Below are positions 18,121 to 28,393 of a stretch of 64,000 nucleotides of DNA, piece after piece. Origin of the DNA: Solibacillus isronensis (GTDB lineage Bacteria; Bacillota; Bacilli; Bacillales_A; Planococcaceae). The stretch is taken from positions 310,001 to 374,000 of the forward strand of contig NZ_FVZN01000014.1 of the NCBI RefSeq assembly GCF_900168685.1. Reading direction: 5' to 3'. The notes beneath the pieces were generated by a model. That model had not been told where the DNA came from, made no database searches, and saw only the letters and a list, made by a program, of their open reading frames with translations. The translations under genes and the position numbers were made by a program. Each line of letters opens with the position of its first letter. The first letter of the stretch is position 1.

Positions 18121-18459
18121 CTCATTGAACTTATTTATAACGTTATTGTGAAATTACATCTTCAATATCATACCACAAGCATTCATGAAATTAAAAGGGT
18201 GAATCAAATTATTCTTCAAGTTGTCATAAATGCTTGTATTTATTGCTTTTTTAAGTAGGAATTACGACAGAAAAGGAGAAGATTAGCTCGAAGATGTTTG
18301 TCTAAAAATGGAACGTTTTTGTACGTTCACGTTAGAAACGAACGAATACTTCTGACAACCATTTAATTTTATAACGATGTTTTACATATTAGTATAGCCA
18401 TTTTAATCGGGAGAAAAATAAGAATAAATCCCCAATCCCTCTTTTTCCAGAAATTTTAA
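18121..18459. other. Non-coding gap between yjzD and the fabH promoter
   Basis: No gene is seen. B. subtilis carries comZ and small genes here, but no ComZ-like frame is present. A GAACGT/ACGTTC inverted repeat (about 18309-18328) is the only structure noted; no T-run follows it. Confidence 0.5.
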
Positions 18460-18505
18460 TTGTGTTAAAAATAATTATGCTCTATAATTAGTACCAACTA
18501 CTAAT
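18460..18505 (+). promoter_or_regulatory. fabH-fabF promoter with FapR operator
   Basis: TTGTGT (18460-18465) and TATAAT (18483-18488) are 17 bp apart. Overlapping the -10 and running past it is ATTAGTACCAACTACTAAT (18487-18505), a perfect inverted repeat ATTAGTA/TACTAAT. This matches the operator of FapR, the malonyl-CoA-sensing repressor of Firmicute fatty-acid synthesis, which is known to control fabH-fabF. Confidence 0.88.
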
Positions 18506-18550
18506 AATTAGTTATATTTTTGATTGATGAGAAAACAAGGGGGCTATTAT

Positions 18551-19486
18551 ATGAATGCCGGTATTATAGGGATGGGGAAATATGTTCCGGAAAAAGCTAT
18601 AGCAAATAAGGATTTTGAAAAAGTTTTGGATACATCAGATGAGTGGATTCGTTCTCGGACAGGTATTGAAAACCGTTTTATCGCTGAGAATGAAGAAACA
18701 TCGGATTTAGCATATAAAGCAGCAGTGCAAGCTATTGAAAATGCAGGTATAACACCAGATCAAATTGGTCTAATCGTTGTTGCAACGGTTACACAGGATC
18801 AGAATTTTCCTAGTGTAGCGTGTCAAATTCAAGAACGACTTGGAATATCGGGATGTGGCGCAATGGATGTTTCCGCTGCATGCTCAGGATTTATTTATGG
18901 AACGGCTATTGCAAAACAATTTATTGAGAGCAATAATTATGAATATGTATTAGTAGTAGGTGTTGAAAAACTGTCGAAAATTGTGGATTGGGATGACCGC
19001 AACACAGCTGTCCTATTTGGGGATGGTGCAAGTGCGGCTGTTCTAGGTAAAGTTTCGGAAGGGCGCGGAATTCTTGCGTTCGAACTTGGAGCTGACGGAA
19101 CAGGCGGAAAGCATCTTTATTTAAATCCTGAAAACCATATTGCGATGAATGGTCGTGAAGTATTTAAATTTGCGGTGCGTCAAATGGGCGAATCAGCAGT
19201 AAATGTACTTGAAAAAGCAGGACTTACGAAAGAAGATGTCGATTATTTAGTACCGCATCAGGCTAACATCCGCATTATGGAAGCTGCAAGAGAACGTCTT
19301 GACTTACCAGAGGAAAAAATGTCGAAAACAATCCAGAAATACGGCAATACATCTGCCGCTTCAATCGGTATTTCAATCGTTGAAGATTTGGAATCAGGGA
19401 AAATTCAAGATGATGATATCGTTGTTTTAGTAGGTTTTGGCGGTGGCCTTACATGGGGAGCGCTCGCATTAAAGTGGGGTAAATAA
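18551..19486 (+). CDS. fabH: 3-oxoacyl-ACP synthase III (FabH)
   Basis: FabH condenses an acyl-CoA primer with malonyl-ACP to start fatty-acid synthesis; in these bacteria it uses branched primers. 311 residues with the catalytic triad visible: Cys111 in SAACSGF, His in VPHQANIR and Asn in GNTSAAS. The closing [10 protein letters not shown] is also typical. ATG 18551 ([16 protein letters not shown]) follows AAGGGGG at 7 bases; the 18524 codon has no site. It is controlled through the FapR operator and co-transcribed with fabF after a 152-base gap containing a hairpin. Confidence 0.97.
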   Translation: MNAGIIGMGKYVPEKAIANKDFEKVLDTSDEWIRSRTGIENRFIAENEETSDLAYKAAVQAIENAGITPDQIGLIVVATVTQDQNFPSVACQIQERLGISGCGAMDVSAACSGFIYGTAIAKQFIESNNYEYVLVVGVEKLSKIVDWDDRNTAVLFGDGASAAVLGKVSEGRGILAFELGADGTGGKHLYLNPENHIAMNGREVFKFAVRQMGESAVNVLEKAGLTKEDVDYLVPHQANIRIMEAARERLDLPEEKMSKTIQKYGNTSAASIGISIVEDLESGKIQDDDIVVLVGFGGGLTWGALALKWGK

Positions 19487-19511
19487 GATCGTTGATGTGG
19501 GGAAAGATGGA

Positions 19512-19552
19512 ACGAATGCTAAAATCGTCACTGCCTGTGACAAAGCATTCGT
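19512..19552 (+). other. Intercistronic hairpin between fabH and fabF
   Basis: A perfect 9-bp stem ACGAATGCT / AGCATTCGT encloses a second stem GTCAC / GTGAC with a 5-base loop. No T-run follows, so it is not a typical terminator. Flanking GTTGAT and ATCAAC could extend it. Confidence 0.6.
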
Positions 19553-19638
19553 GATCAACATCGTATTGGCCCCAAATCAGAAATGAAAATCAACCTTTAA
19601 ATAGGAAAAGAACTTAACTTAGAAAAGGGTGTTAAATA

Positions 19639-20880
19639 ATGGAGAAAAGAAGAGTTGTTGTTACAGGAATCGGTGCAGTAACGCCAGTAGGAAACAGTGC
19701 AGAGCAAGCATGGGAAAATGTAATTGCAGGCAAGTCTGGTATTGGACCATTAACACGTGTAGATGTAAGCAAGTTTCCGGTATCTGTAGCTGCTGAAGTA
19801 AGAGATTTTAATATAGAAGATTATATCGACCGAAAAGAAGCTCGGAAGATGGACCGTTTTACACATTATGCATTAGCTGCTTCAATGATGGCTGCAAAAG
19901 ATGCCAACTTAACAATTACCGAAGAAATGGCACCGCGCGTAGGTGTTTGGATCGGTTCTGGAATCGGCGGAATGGAAACGCATGAACAGCAGTTTCTAAC
20001 ATTCCAGGAACGCGGTGTTCGCCGTGTTAGCCCATTCTTCGTACCGATGATGATTCCGGATATGGCTTCTGGACAAGTATCGATTTATCTGGGGGCAAAA
20101 GGGGTAAACTCTTGTTCCGTAACGGCTTGTGCATCGGGAACTAACTCGATTGGTGACGCATTTAAAGTAATTGAACGTGGAGACGCGGATGTGATGATTA
20201 CAGGTGGAGCAGAGGCGCCAATCGTAACTATGGCGGTAGCAGGCTTCTGTGCAAACACAGCGTTATCGTTAAATCCGGACACGGCAACTGCATCACGTCC
20301 ATTCGATAAAAACCGTGACGGCTTCGTTATTGGCGAAGGCGCAGGAATTTTAATTTTGGAAGAGTATGAACATGCAAAAGCACGCGGTGCGAAAATTTAC
20401 GGTGAAGTTGTTGGATATGGCTCAACTGGGGATGCCCATCATATTACAGCACCGGCTCCAAACGGTGAAGGTGCAGCACGTGCGATGCAAATGGCAATCG
20501 ATGATGCACAAGTATCGCCTGACCGAGTTGGTTACATTAATGCACACGGTACGAGTACACCATATAACGATTTATTTGAAACACTGGCAGTTAAGACTGT
20601 TTTTGGTGACCATGCTTATAAATTGGCGATGAGCTCAACGAAGAGTATGACAGGCCATTTATTAGGTGCTGCAGGCGGTATTGAGGCTATCTTTACAGTA
20701 CTTGCATTGAAGGAAGGTATTTTGCCTCCGACAATGAATTTACACGATCCGGATCCGGAATGTGATTTGGATTATGTACCAAATGCCGCACGCAAAGCGG
20801 AAGTTGAATATGCATTAAGCAATTCACTTGGCTTCGGTGGACATAATGCTTGTTTATTGTTTAAAAAAATTACAGATTAA
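19639..20880 (+). CDS. fabF: 3-oxoacyl-ACP synthase II (FabF)
   Basis: The elongating condensing enzyme, 413 residues. Visible catalytic residues are Cys164 in VTACASGTN, His in [11 protein letters not shown] and His in [15 protein letters not shown]; the glycine-rich LGFGGHNA end is typical. AGAAAAGGG precedes the ATG. It sits directly behind fabH, so it shares the FapR-controlled promoter, and a strong terminator follows. Confidence 0.98.
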   Translation: MEKRRVVVTGIGAVTPVGNSAEQAWENVIAGKSGIGPLTRVDVSKFPVSVAAEVRDFNIEDYIDRKEARKMDRFTHYALAASMMAAKDANLTITEEMAPRVGVWIGSGIGGMETHEQQFLTFQERGVRRVSPFFVPMMIPDMASGQVSIYLGAKGVNSCSVTACASGTNSIGDAFKVIERGDADVMITGGAEAPIVTMAVAGFCANTALSLNPDTATASRPFDKNRDGFVIGEGAGILILEEYEHAKARGAKIYGEVVGYGSTGDAHHITAPAPNGEGAARAMQMAIDDAQVSPDRVGYINAHGTSTPYNDLFETLAVKTVFGDHAYKLAMSSTKSMTGHLLGAAGGIEAIFTVLALKEGILPPTMNLHDPDPECDLDYVPNAARKAEVEYALSNSLGFGGHNACLLFKKITD

Positions 20881-20890
20881 TAAAATGACA

Positions 20891-20928
20891 AAAAACGAAC
20901 GTGCTTCTTCTATCGCACGTTCGTTTTT
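20891..20928 (+). terminator. Strong intrinsic terminator after fabF
   Basis: AAAAACGAACGTGC / GCACGTTCGTTTTT is a perfect stem with a 10-base loop. Confidence 0.93.
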
Positions 20929-20956
20929 CGTATAGTTGTACGAAGGATGGTGTTTT

Positions 20957-22400
<1,444 letters not shown>

Positions 22401-22411
22401 ATCTTGAAAGG

Positions 22412-22441
22412 ATTATAACGTAACTAATGAAAAGAAAGCAA
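22412..22441 (-). promoter_or_regulatory. Probable SigA promoter for the trpS leader
   Basis: On the minus strand TTGCTT (22441-22436) and TATAAT (22417-22412) are 18 bp apart, just upstream of the T-box. Confidence 0.65.
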
Positions 22442-22449
22442 TCGTTTTA

Positions 22450-22865
22450 TTTTAAAGAAACAGGAATAAAACGAAGAAAAAATGGAAATAGTAGTAAATA
22501 GATAATTAAATTATATGAAATGGCATCATATTATCTGATTTTTTTCTCAATTACATTTTGTTAAATGAGAAAAAACATCAAAAATCAGTACGTTTTATTT
22601 TGCTATTTTACGGGTAAAATTTGTTATGGCACAAAATTATAAAAAGAGTGCTTATTAGAGAGAAATGCGTAATAAAATTTATTACGTAAGTTGAATTATT
22701 TGTTGACATTGTATATTCAAACATGGGTTATTCATGTATAATGGGAACAGAATCTTAAATTAAATTAATTCTAAATTGAGTTTTACTTATACATTTGTGC
22801 TTCTACATTAACAGGAAGCAACATCTAGCAATTGAATTGAAATCAATTAGAGAGGGAGTGAGCCA
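22450..22865 (+). other. AT-rich upstream region of spx
   Basis: No gene is seen in this ~415-base stretch. It holds TTGACA (22703-22708) and TATAAT (22737-22742), but these are 28 bp apart and cannot be one standard promoter; they may belong to two. AGAGAGGGAG precedes the spx ATG. In B. subtilis spx is read from several promoters, which would fit a long upstream region. Confidence 0.45.
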
Positions 22866-23264
22866 ATGTTAGTAACATTATTTACTTCACCAAGTTGTAC
22901 TTCATGTCGAAAAGCAAAAGCATGGTTAGAGGAACATGATATCCCATATACAGAACGCAACATTTTTTCCGAGCCACTTACAATTAGTGAAATCAAAGAG
23001 ATTTTACGAATGACAGAAGATGGTACAGATGAAATTATCTCAACGCGTTCGAAAATTTTCCAAAAGTTGAATGTCGATGTTGAAACATTGCCGTTACAAC
23101 GATTATATGAGCTTATTCAGGAATATCCGGGACTATTACGTCGTCCGATTATTTTAGATGAAAAACGTCTGCAAGTTGGTTATAACGAAGATGAGATTCG
23201 TCGATTCCTGCCTCGTAAAGTACGAGCATACCAGTTGCAAGAAGCCCAACGCATGGTTAACTAA
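22866..23264 (+). CDS. spx: Spx transcriptional regulator (ArsC family)
   Basis: 132 residues. Spx binds the RNA polymerase alpha carboxy-terminal domain and controls the thiol-oxidative stress response. The redox switch CTSC (Cys11/Cys14) lies in [17 protein letters not shown], and the RRPI motif near residue 92 is typical. The carboxy tail is the ClpXP-degraded region. The adaptor SpxH is encoded about 6 kb downstream, and mecA follows, the same cluster as in B. subtilis. Confidence 0.97.
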   Translation: MLVTLFTSPSCTSCRKAKAWLEEHDIPYTERNIFSEPLTISEIKEILRMTEDGTDEIISTRSKIFQKLNVDVETLPLQRLYELIQEYPGLLRRPIILDEKRLQVGYNEDEIRRFLPRKVRAYQLQEAQRMVN

Positions 23265-23277
23265 ATATACCGCTCAT

Positions 23278-23320
23278 GATGTTACGGATGCATATTGTGC
23301 AATTGTAGCATCTTTTTTTT
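23278..23320 (+). terminator. Intrinsic terminator after spx
   Basis: GATGTTAC / GTAGCATC (one G-T pair) plus inner GCA/TGC pairs are followed by eight T. The rest of the gap to mecA (to 23577) shows no gene; GAAGGGAG lies before the mecA ATG. Confidence 0.85.
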
Positions 23321-23577
23321 ATTTTAGAACATATTAGAAAGAGACCTTAAGGACTTGATTTAAATTGTTTCGTACAATACAATTTCAATTATTCAAATAA
23401 TTTACGCTGAATAATGTTTTTCCTTTTCATTTTAATCCAATCCATCATACAATAGAGTTATAGATACTTCTAATATTTAAAAGTATCTGAGTTCCGATGC
23501 AATAGAACGCCATATTGTATGCCACTTGGAAATAAAGCGACGTTCTATACAATGACTGTGAAGGGAGTTGAGGTCTA

Positions 23578-24231
23578 ATGGACATCGAACGCATTAACGA
23601 AAATACGCTAAAATTATTTATTACGTATAGTGATATCGAGGACCGCGGTTATACACGCGAAGAAATTTGGTACAATCGCGCAAAAGGTGAAGAGCTTTTC
23701 TGGGATATCATTGGTGAAATAAATACAGATGATTATTTCGATTTAGATGGTCCAATTTGGATTCATATTAACGCTTCAGAAAGTGGATTGGAAGTCGTTG
23801 TTACACGCGCGTCTGTAGGTAATGACTCCGAAACTTCTTCAATGGCTGGCAACTTTGAAGATGACCTTCATATATCAGATCAATTAAATGAAATGGAAGA
23901 ATCGATCTTCAATGCGATTGGCAAAGCAGCAAAGGAAGAAGAACAATCGCTTGAAAACGCCCGATTCCGATTTAAAGATATTGACGAACTAATACCTCTT
24001 GCAAAACGCGCAGCACCATTAGGAATAGAGTCCGTGTTGTATAAATGGGAGGATTACTACTATTTATATGTAGATTTAAAAGATTTGGAAAGCCAGGAAG
24101 CGAGAAATATCATCGCTTTATGTACTGAATATTTAGCGGCTTCCAAAATTACAGCGCACCGCCTTGAAGAGTATGCGGAGAAAATCATTGCTGAAGACTG
24201 CTTCGAAACAATCATTACGTATTTTGAGTAG
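23578..24231 (+). CDS. mecA: Adaptor protein MecA
   Basis: 217 residues. MecA delivers ComK and other substrates to the ClpCP protease and helps ClpC assemble. The amino end MDIERINENTLKLFITYSDI and the carboxy-terminal ClpC-binding domain (about 105-217, including KWEDYYYLYVDLKD) are typical; the middle is acidic linker. GAAGGGAGTTGAGG precedes the start. It lies between spx and coiA as in B. subtilis. Confidence 0.96.
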   Translation: MDIERINENTLKLFITYSDIEDRGYTREEIWYNRAKGEELFWDIIGEINTDDYFDLDGPIWIHINASESGLEVVVTRASVGNDSETSSMAGNFEDDLHISDQLNEMEESIFNAIGKAAKEEEQSLENARFRFKDIDELIPLAKRAAPLGIESVLYKWEDYYYLYVDLKDLESQEARNIIALCTEYLAASKITAHRLEEYAEKIIAEDCFETIITYFE

Positions 24232-24245
24232 GAAAGCAGTTTACG

Positions 24246-24274
24246 AAAGCCACCTGATTATAGGTGGCTTTTTT
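24246..24274 (+). terminator. Strong intrinsic terminator after mecA
   Basis: A 9-10-bp stem AAAGCCACCT / AGGTGGCTTT with a 6-base loop and six T. Confidence 0.93.
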
Positions 24275-24313
24275 ATGTTGGGTGGGGAGAAGCCGATTCT
24301 GAAGGAGGAATAG

Positions 24314-24475
24314 TAGAACTTGGAAGTGAAAAAGTAGAAAATTGCATGGGGGAAGTGGAACATAGTACGTGGAAAGTAAAACATAGCATGGCGAAAGTAG
24401 AACAAGCTGACGGAAAAGTAGAAAGTTCATTCCTAAAAGTAGAACGGCACTTGATAAAAGTAGAAATCCATTGAA
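24314..24475 (-). repeat. 21-bp-period intergenic array A3 (core on minus strand)
   Basis: Eight units begin with TAGAA or a variant (TGGAA, TAAAA) at 24314, 24335, 24356, 24377, 24398, 24419, 24440 and 24461. Every interval is exactly 21 bp. The plus-strand consensus is AAAAGTAGAAC plus about 10 variable bases, the reverse complement of the A1 core. It fills the gap between the mecA terminator and coiA. Confidence 0.92.
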
Positions 24476-24559
24476 AAAACCAGTTTCCAATAGTTACTAT
24501 TTATAAGTTGAAAAATGTATATGTATTTCATTAAGATGGATAAAAAGGAGTGGAAGCAA

Positions 24560-25687
24560 ATGCTGGTCGCAATGACCGAACAACAGCAATTATTCCATTT
24601 AACATCGAAATATCCCTTGGATGAACTGCAAAAATTAAAAAAACAGCAATCCTTTTTCTGCCCCCAATGTAAAGAACAGCTTTTATTAAAGGCTGGACAA
24701 ATAAAAATTCCTCACTTTGCACATCAAAAAAATAGTGAATGCGATTCTTTGTTTTCGGAAGGGGAATCTGCTGCACATCTCCTTGGGAAACAACAACTCT
24801 TCCACCATTTTTCGAACCTTCAGCTACGTACAGTACTTGAACCGTATTTACCGCAGCTTCAACAGCGACCGGATCTTCTCCTCACATTTAAAAATCGTCA
24901 ATATGCAGTCGAATTTCAGTGCAGTCCAATCGCGAAACCATCTTTTCAACAGCGTACAAGCGGATATTTGCATGCAAATATAACGCCGATATGGATTTTG
25001 CATACTCCCGATAAATTCAAAGGTACCGGTATCTTAAAAGTTTCAATCAATCATACAAACACTCAATTTATACAACAGTATAAAAAACAGAAATTCCTCA
25101 TCACCTATGATGTAAAAAGCAAAACCTTCTACTATATTAGCAATTTAATCCATCTTCATAAATTGCAGTATTTTGCTGTTGTTAAAAAATTGCCTCTCAG
25201 TCAACAACGTTTTCCGCTCTTAGTTCCAGAAAAAATATCAAAATCCCAATTTCATCTGCTCCTGAAAAACTATAGGAAATATCGGGAATACTATATCCAT
25301 CCCCGTCTCCTATTAAGCAAAAAAGGGGTTAACGATCAATTTTTCCGTTCAATTTATGAATTAAGGCTAACGATGACGGATTTACCGATTTTTTTAGGGA
25401 TTCCTGTGTGCAATACGCATGCTTTTAATCAGTTTTGTATAGAATGGCAAGTAGGGTTTTTTCATTTTATGGACTACCATGCGCTCACTCCTAAAACGAT
25501 GAATGAACGTGCAATTCCCTATTTTTTTAAATGGAGTAAATTGGAGCTGACGGATGAGCGGAAAGCAGCGGTGGAACATTATTTAGCAATTTTAAGACAT
25601 CTCAATATTGAGCAACTGGGTGAAAATATAACCGAGGAACAACTTTTTAATGTTCTGTACGACGAATTGGTTGCATTTGGATGTTGA
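24560..25687 (+). CDS. coiA: Competence protein CoiA
   Basis: 375 residues. CoiA acts during natural transformation on recombination of incoming DNA. The amino end has a CxxC zinc-like motif (FFCPQCKEQLLLKAG) with HFAH and a further Cys, and then a restriction-type nuclease core (RPDLLLTF ... YAVEFQCSP). The long carboxy half is family-specific. ATG 24560 follows AAGGAG at 10 bases; the 24515 codon has no site. Position between mecA and pepF matches B. subtilis. A very AT-rich gene with many Gln and Lys codons, less conserved than its neighbours. Confidence 0.92.
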   Translation: MLVAMTEQQQLFHLTSKYPLDELQKLKKQQSFFCPQCKEQLLLKAGQIKIPHFAHQKNSECDSLFSEGESAAHLLGKQQLFHHFSNLQLRTVLEPYLPQLQQRPDLLLTFKNRQYAVEFQCSPIAKPSFQQRTSGYLHANITPIWILHTPDKFKGTGILKVSINHTNTQFIQQYKKQKFLITYDVKSKTFYYISNLIHLHKLQYFAVVKKLPLSQQRFPLLVPEKISKSQFHLLLKNYRKYREYYIHPRLLLSKKGVNDQFFRSIYELRLTMTDLPIFLGIPVCNTHAFNQFCIEWQVGFFHFMDYHALTPKTMNERAIPYFFKWSKLELTDERKAAVEHYLAILRHLNIEQLGENITEEQLFNVLYDELVAFGC

Positions 25688-25741
25688 AATTGTTTAAATA
25701 GATTTATAATTTCGAATTTCGGAATAGTAGGAGGCAAATAA

Positions 25742-27550
25742 ATGGCAAAGCAAATTTTAACGCGTGAAGAAGTACCTGAGCAATTAACATGGGATTTAAC
25801 AACAATTTTTGAATCCGATGAAGCTTGGGAAGCTGAGCTTAAAGAAGTAGAACAATTATCAAAAAAAGCTTCGGATTATAAAGGGAAAGTAGCGGATAGT
25901 GCAGAGAGCTTATACAATACTTTGCAGTTCAGCGATGCATTATACGAACGTCTGAGCAAGTTATACGTATATTCTCATTTGAAGCATGATCAGGATACTA
26001 CGAATAGCAAATATCAGGATCTTGATGGTCGTATTCGCTCTGTTCTTACAAATGCAGGAGCAGCATGGTCATTTATTACGCCTGAAATTTTAGCGTTGGA
26101 TGAAGCGACATTAAATAGCTATGTGGAAAGCTATGAACCACTTTCATTATATGAACAAAGCCTAAAAGAACTGAATTTGGGCCGTCCTCATATTTTATCT
26201 GCTGAAAAAGAAGAGTTGCTGGCACAATTTTCTGAAGTGACATCGACAGCTGGTAAAACATTCAGCGCTTTAAACAACGCAGATTTGGAATTCCCGAAAA
26301 TTATAGGGGAAGATGGAGAAGAAGTACAAATTACACACGGTAACTATATTACAATGCTTGAAAGCGACAATCGCGAAGTACGTGAGGCAGCATTTAAAGC
26401 CGTTTACAAAACTTACGGCCAATATAAAAATACATTTGCGACAACTTTAGCCGGGAATGTAAAAGCGCATAATGCTAATGCAAAAGTTCGTAATTACGAT
26501 TCAGCGCGCCATGCTGCACTTAGCAATAACTTCATTCCTGAAAAAGTGTATGACCAGCTTGTTTCAACAATCCATGACTATTTACCGGCATTGCACCGTT
26601 ATGTAGAGCTTCGCAAAAAAGTGCTAGGTGTCGATGAACTGCATATGTACGATCTGTTTACGCCGCTTGTTAAAGAAGTGAAAATGGAAGTAACATATGA
26701 CGAAGCGAAGAAAACGATGGTAGAAAGCTTTGCACCACTTGGTAAAGAATATCAGGAAATCGTTCAAAAAGGTCTGGAAAGCCGTTGGGTAGACGTGCTT
26801 GAAAACAAAGGGAAACGCAGTGGTGCATACTCTTCTGGAACGTTCGGTACAAATCCGTATGTGTTAATGAACTGGCAAAATAATGTAAATAACCTTTATA
26901 CACTGGCACATGAATTCGGTCACTCGATGCACAGTTATTATTCACGTGCGAACCAGCCGTATCAATATGCGGATTACTCAATTTTCGTTGCAGAAGTGGC
27001 TTCAACGTGTAACGAAGAACTATTATTTGATCACTTAATGAAAACATTAGATGATGATAAGCAAAAAATCTATTTATTAAATCAATGGTTGGACGGTTTC
27101 CGCGGTACAGTATTCCGTCAAACAATGTTCGCTGAGTTTGAGCATATGATTCACGAATTAGATGCAAAAGGCGAATCGATCACATCGGAAAAATTAACAT
27201 CAATTTATTACGATCTAAACAAACAATACTTTGGTGATGCAATGACAGTAGACGAGGAAATCGGTCTGGAATGGGCACGTATTCCACACTTCTACTACAA
27301 CTATTACGTATATCAGTACGCAACAGGTCAATCAGCGGCGACAGCATTATCTAAACAAATTCTAGAAGAAGGCGAACCGGCAGTTGAGCGTTATATTAAC
27401 AACTTCCTAAAAGCAGGCTGCTCGGACTTCCCAATCGAAGTATTAAAAGCTGCAGGTGTAGATATGGAGTCTCCGGAACCGATCGCATTGGCATGTAAAG
27501 TATTCGAAGAGAAGTTAGAAGAGCTGGAAAAATTATTATTAAATAATTAA
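25742..27550 (+). CDS. pepF: Oligoendopeptidase F (M3 metallopeptidase)
   Basis: 602 residues with the zinc motif HEFGH at about 390-394 (TLAHEFGHSMHS) and the third ligand region FVAEVASTCNE. PepF cleaves 7-17-residue peptides in the cytoplasm. The amino-terminal helical domain begins LTREEVPEQLTWDLTTIF, normal for the family. AGTAGGAGG precedes the ATG. A terminator follows. Confidence 0.97.
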   Translation: MAKQILTREEVPEQLTWDLTTIFESDEAWEAELKEVEQLSKKASDYKGKVADSAESLYNTLQFSDALYERLSKLYVYSHLKHDQDTTNSKYQDLDGRIRSVLTNAGAAWSFITPEILALDEATLNSYVESYEPLSLYEQSLKELNLGRPHILSAEKEELLAQFSEVTSTAGKTFSALNNADLEFPKIIGEDGEEVQITHGNYITMLESDNREVREAAFKAVYKTYGQYKNTFATTLAGNVKAHNANAKVRNYDSARHAALSNNFIPEKVYDQLVSTIHDYLPALHRYVELRKKVLGVDELHMYDLFTPLVKEVKMEVTYDEAKKTMVESFAPLGKEYQEIVQKGLESRWVDVLENKGKRSGAYSSGTFGTNPYVLMNWQNNVNNLYTLAHEFGHSMHSYYSRANQPYQYADYSIFVAEVASTCNEELLFDHLMKTLDDDKQKIYLLNQWLDGFRGTVFRQTMFAEFEHMIHELDAKGESITSEKLTSIYYDLNKQYFGDAMTVDEEIGLEWARIPHFYYNYYVYQYATGQSAATALSKQILEEGEPAVERYINNFLKAGCSDFPIEVLKAAGVDMESPEPIALACKVFEEKLEELEKLLLNN

Positions 27551-27559
27551 TGGTTTGTG

Positions 27560-27588
27560 AAAACGCATCTGTTTCAGGTGCGTTTTTT
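27560..27588 (+). terminator. Intrinsic terminator after pepF
   Basis: AAAACGCATCTG / CAGGTGCGTTTT stem (one G-T pair) with a 3-base loop and T-run. Confidence 0.92.
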
Positions 27589-27597
27589 GCTTGAAAA

Positions 27598-27708
27598 ATG
27601 GAAATTTACTTCGATTTTGTTGTGGATGAAGATAAGGTTTTAGGAGAAGCTGTTAGAAGTGAAAACTTAAAGAATGTTGATATATCGGCGTTTGAGTTGG
27701 GGAATTAA
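27598..27708 (+). CDS. Doubtful 36-codon ORF
   Basis: An ATG frame of 36 codons (MEIYFDFVVDEDKVLGEAV...) follows the pepF terminator directly. No ribosome binding site or promoter is visible. It could be the decayed end of a lost gene or chance; it is listed only because it is the best frame in an 840-base gap. Confidence 0.15.
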   Translation: MEIYFDFVVDEDKVLGEAVRSENLKNVDISAFELGN

Positions 27709-27905
27709 ACACAAATTTATGACATTTTATTTTAAACCTCTTTTCTTCAAATGGAAACGCTTACTATATGACGAATTTGTGAAATTGTGAAAGATTCATT
27801 GCAAGAAATATTATTCCATGATAGAGTAATACTCGTGAAATAAATCACATAACAAACATACACCCCTTTGTTTGAACGTGAACATTTCTCCCATCCCCTT
27901 TGTGA

Positions 27906-27952
27906 AAAAGAGGCGTCTTATTTCTCGAGAATAAGGCGCCTCTTTTGTTTTT
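27906..27952. terminator. Orphan hairpin terminator
   Basis: A 17-bp stem AAAAGAGGCGTCTTATT / AATAAGGCGCCTCTTTT (one G-T pair) is followed by TTTTGTTTTT. No gene ends close to it on either strand; array A4 starts about 40 bases later. Confidence 0.8.
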
Positions 27953-27994
27953 GTTCTCCATTATTCGTGTATTCTGGTTTAATGGGGGAGGGCG

Positions 27995-28115
27995 TTCTAC
28001 TTAATCAGGGAAGTGTTCTACATTCCGATGAAAAGTTTCTACATACTAGAAAAAACGTTCTACTTTCACCTCAAAAGGTTCTACTTTTCCCCTAAAAACT
28101 TCTACTTTTCTAATC
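27995..28115 (+). repeat. 21-bp-period intergenic array A4 (TTCTAC orientation)
   Basis: Six units, each starting TTCTAC, at 27995, 28016, 28037, 28058, 28079 and 28100, all exactly 21 bp apart. The variable parts differ almost completely, but most end in AAAA-rich sequence before the next (G)TTCTAC. A weaker TTCTC at 27954 may be a decayed earlier unit. Confidence 0.92.
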
Positions 28116-28137
28116 CAAACGGCGAATAAAATAAAGA

Positions 28138-28353
28138 TTACTGCACTTCATCCAAAACGCCTCTAAATCCCTCACAATAGCTTCCGCATTCCATCTGACT
28201 TAGGCTAGCAAGTTCTCCTTTCACGACCGCCTGAACGAACACAGGGGCAAATTTACCTATGTCTATCCTCATATCATCTAAAAACTCTATTATACTTATT
28301 GAATTCCAAATTCCTACAGAAAACATTAAAAAAACCAGCCTGCATGAATGCAT
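28138..28353 (-). CDS. Doubtful ORF between array A4 and spxH
   Basis: A 71-codon frame, of which the last ~60 codons (from MFSVGIWN) are the only plausible part because the first codons lie in the spxH terminator. There is no ribosome binding site. The sequence (IEFLDDMRIDIGKFAPVFVQ...) resembles nothing I know; it could be a gene remnant. Confidence 0.25.
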   Translation of the reverse strand: MHSCRLVFLMFSVGIWNSISIIEFLDDMRIDIGKFAPVFVQAVVKGELASLSQMECGSYCEGFRGVLDEVQ

Positions 28354-28360
28354 AGCTGGT
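28328..28360 (-). terminator. Intrinsic terminator after spxH
   Basis: On the minus strand ACCAGC ... GCTGGT with inner TGCAT/ATGCA pairs is followed by seven T. Confidence 0.88.
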
Positions 28361-28393
28361 GAAAATATTGTATAAGTGCGTTTTATAAATTAT

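Noticed and set aside
22703-22742. TTGACA and TATAAT as one spx promoter
   Set aside because: The spacing is 28 bp, too long for a SigA promoter.
24215-24490. Minus-strand 91-codon frame over mecA's terminator and array A3
   Set aside because: It overlaps the mecA end and terminator and has no start signals.
27868-28095. 75-codon frame through the orphan hairpin and array A4
   Set aside because: It crosses a terminator and the repeat array and has no start signals.
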